64,000 nucleotides of DNA from Lasiodiplodia sp. COLG20 (lineage: Eukaryota; Ascomycota; Dothideomycetes; Botryosphaeriales; Botryosphaeriaceae). The position numbers and the translations under genes were made by a program. The notes beneath the pieces were generated by a model. It was given only the letters and a program-made list of their open reading frames with translations. It did no database searches and was not told the DNA's origin. This document shows positions 1-10,208 of this stretch, piece by piece. The DNA is taken from positions 1,922,001-1,986,000 of the forward strand of contig VNWV01000008.1 of assembly GCA_009801085.1 (NCBI GenBank). The letters are read 5' to 3'. Numbering within the stretch: the stretch's first letter is position 1; each line of letters starts with the position of its first letter.

Positions 1-1
1 T

Positions 2-127
2 TTTCCGGAGTCGCAGCACGTGAAGAGCTTTGCGCTGGCCTTTGAAACATGCAGTGGAACTATGAGATCAGCATCCAGCTGCGGTGGTAGCCAAGCCGGT
101 CGGCAGGATTTTGTGGTTGTGGTGTAG
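2..127 (+). CDS. Possible 3' end of a gene entering from the left edge
   Basis: One frame is open from the left edge to a TAG at 125-127. It reads roughly FPESQHVKSFALAFETCSG and onward. A second frame, 84-275, encodes a Gly-rich, Ser/Asp/Glu-ending stretch that could be an alternative last exon. Nothing identifies a family and no splice site is convincing, so this may be noncoding sequence. Confidence 0.15.
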   Translation, partial: FPESQHVKSFALAFETCSGTMRSASSCGGSQAGRQDFVVVV

Positions 128-275
128 GGTGTTTCGGAAAAAGGCCCGAAGATTGGGTGGGACGTTGACGGGCGGAAGTGCTGCGGATGGCGGAACGGTC
201 GGGACGAGTGGCTTGATTGGGGGTTTGTCGTTATTGCGGCGGTGCGATAGCAGTGAGGATGCGTCGGAGCGTTGA

Positions 276-772
276 CCCAATTAGGCAATTGAAAGTGCCC
301 ACAGGGGTCTACTGGCGGAAGATGCGGCATTGGCGTGAATCCTCAACCTTGCCGCAAGGGAGTAAAATGGGACGGCACTGACTGAGGGCTCAGCTTTGTG
401 GGGGTTGCGGGTATGGCAGAGGATGGAGGTGGTGCTTCAGTTGCAAGAGCTGGATCTCCTGCTTAGACTTGCGGGAAAAAGCCCGAGATCTGCATTGGCG
501 GTCCAAATATTGCAGATCCGAGTGCTTTTATAGGCCCAAGGCTCCACAAATATAGCACATTTCAATCATCTGAAAACAACGGCTTATATTAGTTCGCAAT
601 GCAGAATCCACCTCTTTTCCGACTTACAAAGCCCTTTTTCCGCAGACCAGCCTCCTCCCCGGGGTATATTCCGCTCTCCCAGCCAAAATTAATGAAAGGA
701 TAACGCACTCAGGTCCCGCCCCGGCGTTGTCGACAACAACCACTCGATAAAAAAAAATTGAATTACTTCTCC
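276..772. other. Intergenic, no gene seen
   Basis: I see no coding pattern or RNA gene. It holds the 3' flank of the minus-strand gene that ends at 773. A short A-run lies near 750. Confidence 0.5.
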
Positions 773-2343
773 TCAGCGCTTCCCTTTGATGATATTTTCC
801 ATACTCTCCGTGTCACCGCCCACTCGCATCTCGTACGTGCTTTGCACTTCGTACGAGTTCGTGATGATGATTTCATCCTTCTTCGGGCTCCTCCACCAGC
901 CTTTCGATAATCTGCCACCGCCCACGACGCCCGTCGTTCCTCTGGCCATCATGGTGAAGGGAAGGCTGAGTCTGCTCTGGCTGCGGCCGCGGTTGTTCGT
1001 CGATTTCGGATAGACTCCGTCGTCGAGCATGCTCGGCATGTAGTGCTTGATCAAGGGCTTGAGCGAAATGAGGCACTGGCAAATGATTATGACGTTGATC
1101 TCGATGGTTCTAGACAGAGTTCTAGTGTCAGCCTTTTGAATGTGGCGTGGATTGTTCAAGTCACTTACGACCACAGGGAGACATGGGTCTGCTCCCACGT
1201 GTAATCCGCGCGCTCGCGGATCCCTTGGATCGTGATAAGTCGTATTATTGCGGCGGCCACGGCACTGCAGCCCTGTCAGCTGGGCAAAATTCTAAAGGAG
1301 TTTAGAAGGGCGTATGCTTACAGAAACCCACCAGCCATAACCAATCCTACGATCATCAATTGGCCGAATGGGAACTGAAGCTTGTGGATAATGGAGATGG
1401 GCATTATGACTACAATGCCATCTGTGGAGATGTTCAAGATCGCCTGAATGAGGGTAAGATTGTTGAGGCATTGGCTCTTGGTAGCGTCAGTTGGTCTGCA
1501 TATGGCCCCAACCTAAAGTCCACTGTCAGTACTAAGAGCTGGTCAAAGAGCATGCCTGCCACATACCACGACGGTTGACGCCAATGAATAACCAACTATA
1601 ATGGCTATCATGATATACACCACGATACGAAAGGGTTTGCTGGGATTCAAGCGATGATACAAGAGAAGTATCGAAAATTTGGATAGTATCGGCGCCCAAC
1701 TGTCACAATGGAATCAGCATTCGCGAGGAGTTCGCCAGCACGCAGAACCGACATACCAGTACATGGTGAGCACAGGTATGCTCCACTTGATTCCTATCAG
1801 CATTTGTTCCAGCTCGGATTCGTTGAGGACTCACTTGCGCATACTCTTTCACCTGTGCGACGCTCACGTTCCACAGGTGGTCACCGAATCCGTACTGAAT
1901 CCCTTTGATAGGCGTCAGAATCATGGCATAAAAAATGGGAAAAGACACAAAATGAAAGGAGGGAAACTCACACTGCAGCTCGCAAACGAAAAAGGCAACA
2001 CTGATCAACTGTTATCCAGCGTCAGCCCCCATCTCCTCTCCGTTTCTTTCGTTTGCTCTTACCCAAGCTGCCACAACCGCATCTGCCAAAAAATTTAGAA
2101 TCAGCCAATGCTATGCCGAGAGTTCTTCCACAACGTACAGTCATCCAGTCCAAAATGCCTCATAACGCCCGCCCGCGCCCATATCCGCAGCGCCAGCGCC
2201 ACCGTCGCACCTCCAACCAGTCCGGCACCAGTCCAGACGACTTCCCACTGCGCGCTCGTCATCGGCCCGTCGAAGGTTGACGCCTGTCCCGCGGGCGGCT
2301 GCATGGCGGGTGTTGTCGTGTTCGCCGCCGCCATGGCCGACAA
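773..2343 (-). CDS. Rhodopsin-domain integral membrane protein (PTH11-like family), frame possibly broken
   Basis: This is a multi-exon plasma-membrane-type protein with the fungal seven-helix rhodopsin domain. Proposed exons are 2343-2139, 2082-2063, 2008-1972, 1902-1835, about 1834-1755, 1699-1567, 1512-1322, 1272-1169 and 1109-773. Family marks are FGLDDYAVVAAW after helix 1, the GFGDHLW loop, KFSILLLYHRL in helix 3, CLNNLTLIQAILNISTDG before helix 5, and a last helix EINVIIICQCLISLKPL. The C-terminus is Ser/Arg-rich. Two junctions do not close. After VKEYAQ the coding pattern resumes (VLNESELEQMLIGIKW) four bases out of frame. The 1322/1272 junction also has mismatched phase unless a weak GTTATG donor is used. 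Members are often called candidate receptors, but no ligand can be inferred. It is either a recent pseudogene or carries a sequence error. Confidence 0.72.
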
Positions 2344-3902
2344 CAGGAAGGTCGAGAGGGAGGGAGAGAGGAGAGAGGATCTGGAAGGAGAATGGGAGAG
2401 AGATGGAGAAAAAGCAAGTGAGACGAGTCAGTGCCAAAACAGGCGTCTGAGGTAGCGAAGCTGAGAGATGATATGAACCCCGGACTCTGCCGGGAGGGAA
2501 GAAGATCAAGCAAGTTAATCTAAAGTGTGGCGACAGCCAGGACTGGGGAAGGTGGTCACTGTGGCTTCGGGCTCCTGCAGGAAGGCACGTGGCCGGGGAA
2601 GTAGGGCGGGAGGGCGGTTGGAGAAGAGGAGGCAAAGGCGATCCCGCGCGTGTGTGCCGAGGCGAGGCGTATGTAAAATAGATGCAGTGACGAATCGACA
2701 GGAGTGGGAATGACGGACTTGGGCCCGCAATGGGCGAGGATCGGACTTGGGCCCAGCAATGGAAGCAGCAACAAGACCACAAAAGCACACATGGGCCGGA
2801 CCAATTTCTCCCAGGGCGATATCGAAAGCTGGTGCGATCGAGTGTTGCAGGAGCGCGAACCCTGCCCATGGCGAAACGCTGAGTCGATGAGTCTTGCCCG
2901 ACGCGGCAGTTGAGCGAGTTGCAAAGGGCCTGAGCCGATCATGCATCGTCCGTGCCGCCCACGGCTCTCCCGCCGCTAGCGCGCGTTTTGTTCACTCTCA
3001 CGGCACACGGACGGCAGTCTGGAACGCCTGCAGCACGCGCTAGCACCACCTCACCTCCGTCAGCTATATGCCCGCTAAGTCCTCGTCGGAGATGTCTTCT
3101 GCATCCAGCCGCAGCTGCTCCTCTTCTGTACAGTGCTAAGTTTAACTGCACGGCCCTGGGGTATTTTGGGCGTTGCAATTTCCCGACTCGCGAGGGCTAG
3201 CCGCACGTGGACGATCTGCTACTCACGACTGTATCGCTTTTACATCAAGGGTGTCCCGGCAAGCACGCCTTGTCATCACGGCACTCTCCCGACGCCGTCG
3301 CAGGAGACCAACGTCTGCTCCCGCCGAAAAGCGGGGATCTGCCGTCGACTCTCGGGTAAAGTCTCACCTTTGCACTAGTTTCAACCCTTGGTGTCAGACA
3401 CTTGCTGTGCCATCGTTCAATAAAACCCGACCCACGACGAAACAACGGGCCACGTGCTGCCCCGAGCACCCCGGCCACTCTGCTGCGTTGCTGTACGAAT
3501 ACAATAAATCCGACCAATCCGCATTAATTCGCTGGTGTAGCAAGCCATGACTAGGCGGCTTGCAGGCCTGGTATAAGAACTTGATGTTCCTTGGCCTTCG
3601 TTTTCATTTGCCAGGCGCTTTGAGGCGGCGACCAAGGGACGAGGCGATTCAGAGAGGTTTGAAACGCTGCAAGCTCCGTTCCAAACTGCAACAAGCGCAG
3701 GGCGAATGAATAAGACCAGGTCGCCGAAAGCCGACTTGTTCATGACCTGAGCGCGCGGATTCGGTCCTTGCATGGACGAAGACGCTTGTTTCGACGAGTA
3801 GCAGCTAAGCGCATAGATCAAACGCGACAAGAATATGCAATCCGTAACGACTTGAAGTGTCCACCGAATGACGTACCTCTCTACCTCTTTCTTTACTTCT
3901 TT
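2344..3902. other. Intergenic; promoter of the rhodopsin-domain gene
   Basis: CT/GA-rich sequence upstream of 2343 is consistent with a promoter and leader. Overlapping ORFs here run on both strands, lack family motifs and look fortuitous. No RNA gene was seen. Confidence 0.5.
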
Positions 3903-5738
3903 CTAGAGCTTCGCCTTTCCGCCCTTCTCTTCCTCCGCCGCCCTCGCCTTGAGCACTCTTCTCAAGATCTTGCCACTCACACTCTTCGGGATCTCATCGA
4001 CAAACCGTACGCCACCTCTTAACCTCTTGTGGTGCGCGACCCTTTCAGTCAACCACTCTATTATTTCTTTCTCCGTCTTCGGGCTGGCCTCGACAGCCTT
4101 GGCCGGCACAACGTAGGCGCGGGGCACCTCGGTGGCCTGCTCTTTGTCGTAAATACCGACGACTGCCACGTCCTCGACCGAGGGATGCGAAACAAGCAAG
4201 CCTTCAAGTTCAGCAGGCGGCACTTGGAACCCTGTTTCACGATTAGCAAGGCCATGGTGAAGCGTCCAAACCCGCACCTTTGTATTTGATCAGCTCCTTC
4301 ACTCGGTCCGTGATGTAGAAGTGGCCCTCGGAATCCTGGTGGCCCACGTCACCCGTCCTGAAAAAGCCGTCGTCGGTCAAGGCATTCCTCGTTGCCTCCT
4401 CATTCTTCCAGTAGCCCTTGAACACGTTTGGCCCCTTGACCCACAGCTCGCCCGTATCACCCACCGGCACCTCCTTCTCCTCGGGACTCATGTACTTGGC
4501 GACTTGGTTCGGCATCAGCTTCCCCACGCTGCCGATCTTCTTGTCCCAGTCGTGCCACTCCTGCGTGTGCGTCGTCGGGCTCGTCTCGCTGAGCCCATAG
4601 CCTTGCTTGACCTTCAGCTTGCGCTTCTTCCACAGCTCCTCGACAATCTCATGCGTCAACGGCGCCGCGCCCGAGTTGGACATGCGTAGCGAGCTGAGGT
4701 CGTACTTGTCGACCACGGGCGACTTGCTCAGAGCCAACACCACCGGCGGTACCAGATAGGCAAAGGTCACCTTGTGCGTCTGCACGTTGCTGCAGAATTT
4801 CTCGAGGTCAAACTTGTCCATGACGACGAGCTCCACGCCCGTGTACATGCCGTGGTGGACGAGGCACGTGAGGCCTGCGGAGGAATGTCAGTCATGTTGC
4901 ACAAGAGGGCTGCGAAGAACTCACCGTAGATATGGAAGAAGGGCAAGAAGGCAATGATCTTATCCTTGCTCCACTCCAGATTCACGCCCTCGAGCGCCCT
5001 GTTCATCAGCACGTTGGCCACAATGTTCCGATGCGTGAGCATCACGCCCTTTGGCAGACCCGTCGTCCCACTCGAGTAGACCAAGAACGCCAGGTCTTCT
5101 TCCGGGTTCAGCCTCGTGCGGCGGAAGCGCGCCGTGCCCGAGATGTTGCGTATGCTGGTGAAGTGCTTCACTCCGCCCTGCGGATCCCGGCCGTCGCCCA
5201 TGACGATGATCCGATCCTCCGGCACACCCGCGGCGGCGGCAGCTTTCTGCACGACGGGCAGCAGCGGCAGCTGCGTGACGACGGCCTTGGCGTCGGCATT
5301 CTTTAGCTGGAAGGCGAGCTCCTCGGCGCTGTAAGTGGGGTTGGCGGGGGAGATTATTCCGCCCGCCCAGTGGCAACCCCAGGTAATTGCGGGCGTGTCG
5401 ATGCAGTTGGGTGAGAAGACGGCGAGGACATCGCCTTTTTGCCAATCCCAGAGGCCCTTGAGGCCTTTGCCGAAGTCGATGGCGGTGCTTTTCACTTGGG
5501 CATACGTGTAGGAGCGGTTGGTATTGGCGTCCAGGTAGATTACTGGAAGGATGTCAGTGCGAATTGAGCGGTGTGTCTCCTAGGAACCGGTGTATCATCC
5601 CCAATTCCCTTAGGAGATGAAATTAACTTTCGGTTTACCTTTGTCGTCGGGATAAGGCTTATCCTTTCTTTCAAAGAGAAAGGCCCAGATATCCAAATTG
5701 GGCACATCTATAGAAGGATAAGGCGACGAGGTGGGCAT
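3903..5738 (-). CDS. 4-coumarate-CoA ligase-like acyl-CoA ligase, peroxisomal
   Basis: This ANL-superfamily acyl-CoA synthetase (547 aa) activates a carboxylic acid with ATP and loads it on CoA. Exons 5738-5639, 5542-4925, 4874-4278 and 4231-3903 join exactly. The P-loop-like motif YSSGTTGLPKGV is at 189-200, QGYGLSET at 330-337, the FRTGDVG hinge region follows, and the catalytic lysine is in SGKILRR (K526). The last three residues, AKL, are a canonical type-1 peroxisomal signal. The gene is divergent from a thioesterase, with 359 bp between the two start codons. The length and PTS1 fit fungal 4CL-like and phenylacetyl-CoA ligase relatives, so the substrate could be a fatty or aromatic acid. 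Sequence alone does not choose. The start gives MPTSSPYPSIDVPNLDIWAF, typical of the family. Confidence 0.92.
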
Positions 5739-6097
5739 TGCAGCAGTGACTGAGGAATGTAGGTGAAAGGGAGAAACAGCGGAGAGGGGGAGAAACGGGA
5801 GAGAAAAAGGCGGCACGCGGCCGCCTCCAACAACGTGCGCAGATAGGAGTAGTAGCCGACGCTGGCCGCAGCCGGCGCCGAAGTGGTGGCTACGGCGTGC
5901 CAACGAATGACGCAGTTGGTGGGGATGGAGCGGCGGGGACAGCCAAGATCCGGGGTAAGTAGAGAGCCGAGGCCGCCATAGGCCGAGGCCCGCCGCCGTT
6001 CATCGCACCTCCGACCCCGTTTGCCATCGCGTCGCTGTTATGTAGTCGAGAGTAGCTGCTCGTGCGCTCCATACGGCCCGCCCTCCACCCTCCAGTT
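5739..6097. promoter_or_regulatory. Shared divergent promoter of ligase and thioesterase
   Basis: Only 359 bp separate the two divergent start codons, so the genes must share upstream sequence. No specific operator was recognised. Co-regulation is an inference from spacing. Confidence 0.5.
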
Positions 6098-7063
6098 ATG
6101 GCACCGACATTCGCAGAGGCCACAGCGGTGAAAGCTGTGGACTCCCACACCTACTCGGCCAGGTTCTATTCCGATTGGTGCGTTGGCTCAGGTACGTCAT
6201 GCCCCTGTGTGAGCTCTGCAACGCTCAGAACACTGACCGAACTTTCCGTAGTGCCTCATGGCGGCGTTGTCACGTCGACCTTTTTGCGAGCCGCGTCGCT
6301 GCACTTCGGCACCACGCTCGCCGCCCAGAAGCAGCCGCATACCATCACCCTGCATCTCGAATTCCTGCGGCGCACACAGGTGGGTCCTGCAACCTTCAAG
6401 GTCAAGGACGCGAAGCTCGGCCGGCAGACGTCGACGATCCACGTATCGCTGGAGCAGGATGGGCGGGAGGAAGTCGTCGGCTACATCACGAACTCGAACC
6501 TCGACGCTGAGAAGGGCGTGTCCTTCGAAACCGGCTGGTCCCTCCAGCCTGCGCCGCCTCCGGTCGATTTGCCAAGGCTGGCGACGGATACAGACGCCAG
6601 CTGGGCCGAGGTGACGGACAAGCCGTACCCCCACTTCCGCAAGGTGTTGAATCGCGTGCGCATGTATGTACCGCGGAAGGGCCAGGCGCTGAATAGTCTT
6701 GCCGATGAGTGGCTCCGGCTCGAGTCGGGCGAGAGGTTTACAAACGAAAGCATCGGGTTCGTGTCGGACTTCTGGCCGCAAATTATCGAGACGTATCGGC
6801 AGGCGGAGAAGAAGGACGCTCCGTTTTGGTACCCCACACTGCTGCTCAACTTGGATGTGAAGAAGGCACTGCCGGCAGAAGGCGTGGAGTGGCTGTTCGT
6901 GCGGGTGCGAGCGAAGAAGATCAAGAACGGACGGCAGGATCTGGAGGTGGTTGTCCAAGACGAGAGCGGGGATGTTGTCGCGCTGAGTCACCATGTCGTG
7001 TTCACCTTGAGCGCAGAGAGGAACACGGCGAAACGGAGTACGCAGAACCAGAGCAAGATCTAG
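6098..7063 (+). CDS. Acyl-CoA thioesterase, 4HBT_3/TesB-like double hotdog
   Basis: The product is a thioesterase-like superfamily protein (301 aa) expected to hydrolyse acyl-CoA to free acid and CoA. Exons are 6098-6191 and 6252-7063. The 60 nt intron (GTACGT...CGTAG) contains no stop and keeps the frame, so it can be missed. Removing it restores the family pattern YSDWCVGSVPHGGVVTSTFL. The ATG at 6098 is preferred because the longer reading frame begins only at GTG. Two hotdog halves are visible: HTITLHLEFLRRTQVGPATF early and HHVVFTLSAER at the end. The last residues, SKI, match a non-canonical type-1 peroxisomal signal, which fits its divergent neighbour, a ligase ending AKL. Activity and substrate are inferred from family only. 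Confidence 0.88.
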   Translation: MAPTFAEATAVKAVDSHTYSARFYSDWCVGSGTSCPCVSSATLRTLTELSVVPHGGVVTSTFLRAASLHFGTTLAAQKQPHTITLHLEFLRRTQVGPATFKVKDAKLGRQTSTIHVSLEQDGREEVVGYITNSNLDAEKGVSFETGWSLQPAPPPVDLPRLATDTDASWAEVTDKPYPHFRKVLNRVRMYVPRKGQALNSLADEWLRLESGERFTNESIGFVSDFWPQIIETYRQAEKKDAPFWYPTLLLNLDVKKALPAEGVEWLFVRVRAKKIKNGRQDLEVVVQDESGDVVALSHHVVFTLSAERNTAKRSTQNQSKI

Positions 7064-7351
7064 AGACGAAGACATAGAACCAGGTATAGAATCCGAACGA
7101 AGCTTTCTCAACGAACCGCTCGCCAGTAAGTTGGGATACTATCACGTGCGTACGCGTCGCCAACGCGAGTCGCGCCTCTCGCTCTCCGCTCTTTCCTTAA
7201 TGAAACCTGCCACATTCGCCGGCGCTGCTTGGATCGTTGCCCTGCACCTCACTTTGCCAGAACCACCTTCCGAGTCTACGCAATCCTCGCCGTGACTCTT
7301 TGCCCGCAACGAAATCCACGTCTCGACTCGCTGCATCCCTAGGTACACGCC

Positions 7352-9545
7352 ATGGGCATCACCGGGTAAGCTTCTGCTGACATCAATCGAAAACTCCTGA
7401 GCTAACCTATCGTGTAAGCCTTTGGGATGTAGTTCGGAAAAGGACATCAGCACGACAGGTTGATTTGGCTGTTCTCAGTGCTAAATGCATCACAGAAAAC
7501 GGCCGACCGCTACGCTTGGCTGTTGACGTCTCTAACGATGTGTACAAATATTCGAATGGAACGCAAGCTGCGAGGACCGCGGGTAAGTCTCTTATCAGTT
7601 CTAGCTGGCGCAAAAGCCGACTGACACCCTTCCAGGTGGCATGAATCACCCGACCCGCACTTTTTTCTTTCATGTCCTCCATTATATGATGGTTGGTGTC
7701 CAACCCGTCTTCATCTTCGACGGCTATCGGAAGCCCCCAATGAAGCGAGATCGATATGTTTCTCGGCAAACCCTATCAAACATTCCTGTGCCTGTAGTAG
7801 CCGCATCTTCACTTCGTAATGCGGGAGACATCGAGAAGGAATTTACCTATGCACACCTTGTTCGTCTATACCGCCAAGTCCTAGACGTTTTGGGAGTACC
7901 TTGGCTTGAAGCCCCTGGAGAGGCCGAGGCGGAGTGTGCCGCCTTGGAGAAGGCCGGAATAGTCGATGCAATCTGCACGAAGGATGGTGATGCTTTAGCC
8001 TTCGGTGGGGTACACGTGCTCCTGCCTTGCAACAAAGACGTCCGAAAAGGCCGAACGATCTTGCCTGTACAGACTTTAGAAGCGAAATCTCCCTCAAATG
8101 GCGCCGAATTGTTACCCAAAGACGATTTGGTTCTGCTTGCCCTCATGGCTGGGGGCGACTATGACCATGGAATCCCTCAATGTGGACCAGACCTCGCCAT
8201 GGCTGCCGCAGAGGCAGGATATGGGAAGAACTTGATCAACTTGGCAACCTCGGGAGCTTATGTCCCTTCGAAGCTCGTGGCTTGGAGAAACAAACTGAGG
8301 ACAGAAATCCAGAACGGCAGGTTTGGTAACAGACACCGCCATGTAGCGAATCAGATCCCGACTGAGTTCCCAGAGATGAAGATCCTGAATCTTTACATCC
8401 ATCCGAAAATATCGTCAGAAGAGGAGCTTCAGCAGCTCAAACAGACAATTTGCTGGCACCGCAAGATCGACATCCAGAAGCTGCAGGATTTCACCAAGAT
8501 GCATTTCGATTGGAAGGGCCGCAACTTTGCCAAGAAGTTCATCAATGCCCTGTGCTCACCTCTTCTGGCGCGCGCTTTGCTGCATCACAGTGAGATTGGG
8601 GCAGACGCAACAGGGCTCTTCACAGACATCAAGAAAAGAAGGGAAGCAGTGAGTAATGAGTCACCCGACGAGCTTCGTCTTGAGTTCATACCTGAGGACA
8701 TTGTCCATATCAATTGGCAAGCCGAGCCTATAATGATCGGGTACAATACTCAATTTGACGAAAAAAACCGCTATGACCCAGGCGATCCATTCTGCGACTG
8801 GTTTCCAGCATTTCTGATTGAGCGTGGGGCGCCTATTCAGTACTCCTCATGGACGGAATCTCTCGCAGTGAAGAATGGCCAAAACAAGAAGCCCAGACCT
8901 AGGCAAGACCCCTCACCACCTCCTGAGAGACCTACTTCTCCCAGAAAGAAAGCCCGTCGATGCTCTCGGAAAGTGCTTGATGGTCAGACAGCCGAGACTG
9001 AGGGTAATGCGCAGGCTGGTTCTGGAAGAAAACGTGGACGAACACCGAAAAAATCTGCGTTAGATGTAATTGACGTTGAGCAGCAGACAGGTTCGCGCAA
9101 GGAGTACAATATGGGTACTGCCGCATCGTCCTCCATCAATTCGACTCCGAGGAAGAGGTTGAAGGTTTTAGCACCAATCAGTTTTCGGACTAACGACGGA
9201 GTTGAGCATGAACAGAAATCTGTCGATGTTCAAGCCCGGCCCGCATCAGCATTCCCCACTAATAAACGCTCTCTCGACCCTATGCCGCTACCTTTCAGCG
9301 AAGATGGGACCGATGATGACGTTGTCATTCTGAGTTCCCGCGTCGTAAGCAAGGGTTTCGACGTGGCTCCACATCCCACATCGCGGAAGGACGAATCCGA
9401 CGGCTCCCTTTCTGGCCCCACTCCCGTATCTGGCGAAAGCCAGGAAAAGAGCAACACCCCTTCCTCAAAGCTCTCTACCATCAAACCAAAGCCAAAGAGC
9501 AGTCGCCGCGAAAGAATGTTGAACAATAGCGCGTTTATCAAGTGA
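7352..9545 (+). CDS. GEN1: GEN1/Yen1-type Holliday junction resolvase (XPG/FEN1 family)
   Basis: A nuclear structure-specific endonuclease (695 aa) that would cleave four-way junctions and flaps during recombination. Exons 7352-7365, 7419-7582 and 7636-9545 sum to 696 codons. The protein starts MGITGLWDVVRK, the XPG N-terminal domain. Acidic residues of the two-metal site are visible: D41 in LAVDVS, D88 in FIFDGYRKP, E155 and E157 in GEAEAEC, D176 and D178 in CTKDGDA, and D234 in GGDYDHGIPQCG, which leads into the helix-hairpin-helix region. That last motif and the overall length favour GEN1/Yen1 over FEN1 or EXO1. The C-terminal 250 residues are basic, Ser/Pro-rich and probably disordered, as expected for a regulatory and nuclear-import tail. 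It lies 288 bp downstream of the thioesterase on the same strand. Confidence 0.9.
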
Positions 9546-10208
9546 AGGGGGAATATCCTCACCGCATGGGCAGATGAAGCGAATGTCCGGACATAGAGAC
9601 ATACACGTCTGGACGATGGCTTCGACTCTCTGTTTGAGTTTGGTTTCCTCATTGAGAAAATTGCGGCTTTTCCTTCTCGCCTTACTTTTTCTTGACTTGA
9701 TATTCTCTACGCTATCTTTCGGGCGTAATACCAACCTGTAAAAATACACACAGACATCGATTCAATTCATGGAGATTTCTGCTGTGGGAAGTTTGGGGAA
9801 GTTATCTTCTTTTTTCACGACTTGTATGCTAACTGCACCATACCCTTCAAGTTAAGCGGCGTTAGTTGAAAAGATAGCAGAGTAATTGTATTCTTGCTGT
9901 CTACCAGTCTTCTATAGACTTTATCGTTGTTTGATTAGTGCCTACGATAGACATCTCGTCGTCATGCTGAGCTACTTGCATCTTGCGAAGCCTCATCGCG
10001 CCGTCGACATCCGTCGAGTACCCGTATACCTACTTATCTACTGCAGACGGCTGCTCCCAGCAACCCACCACCATGCGTCGTGCATGGTACGCTTGACTAG
10101 CTCTTCATCAGCAATCTTGCATCCTGGTATGTCCCATTGCTCACATCCCTGCCACATTGGCAACCCCGTTCCAAGTAAACCCGGCTCGATGCCGATCAAA
10201 CCGCACGC
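9546..10208. other. Convergent intergenic region
   Basis: This holds the shared 3' flank of the plus-strand resolvase and the minus-strand reductase. Short AT-rich stretches near 9730-9900 suit 3' UTRs. No further gene was seen. Confidence 0.5.
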
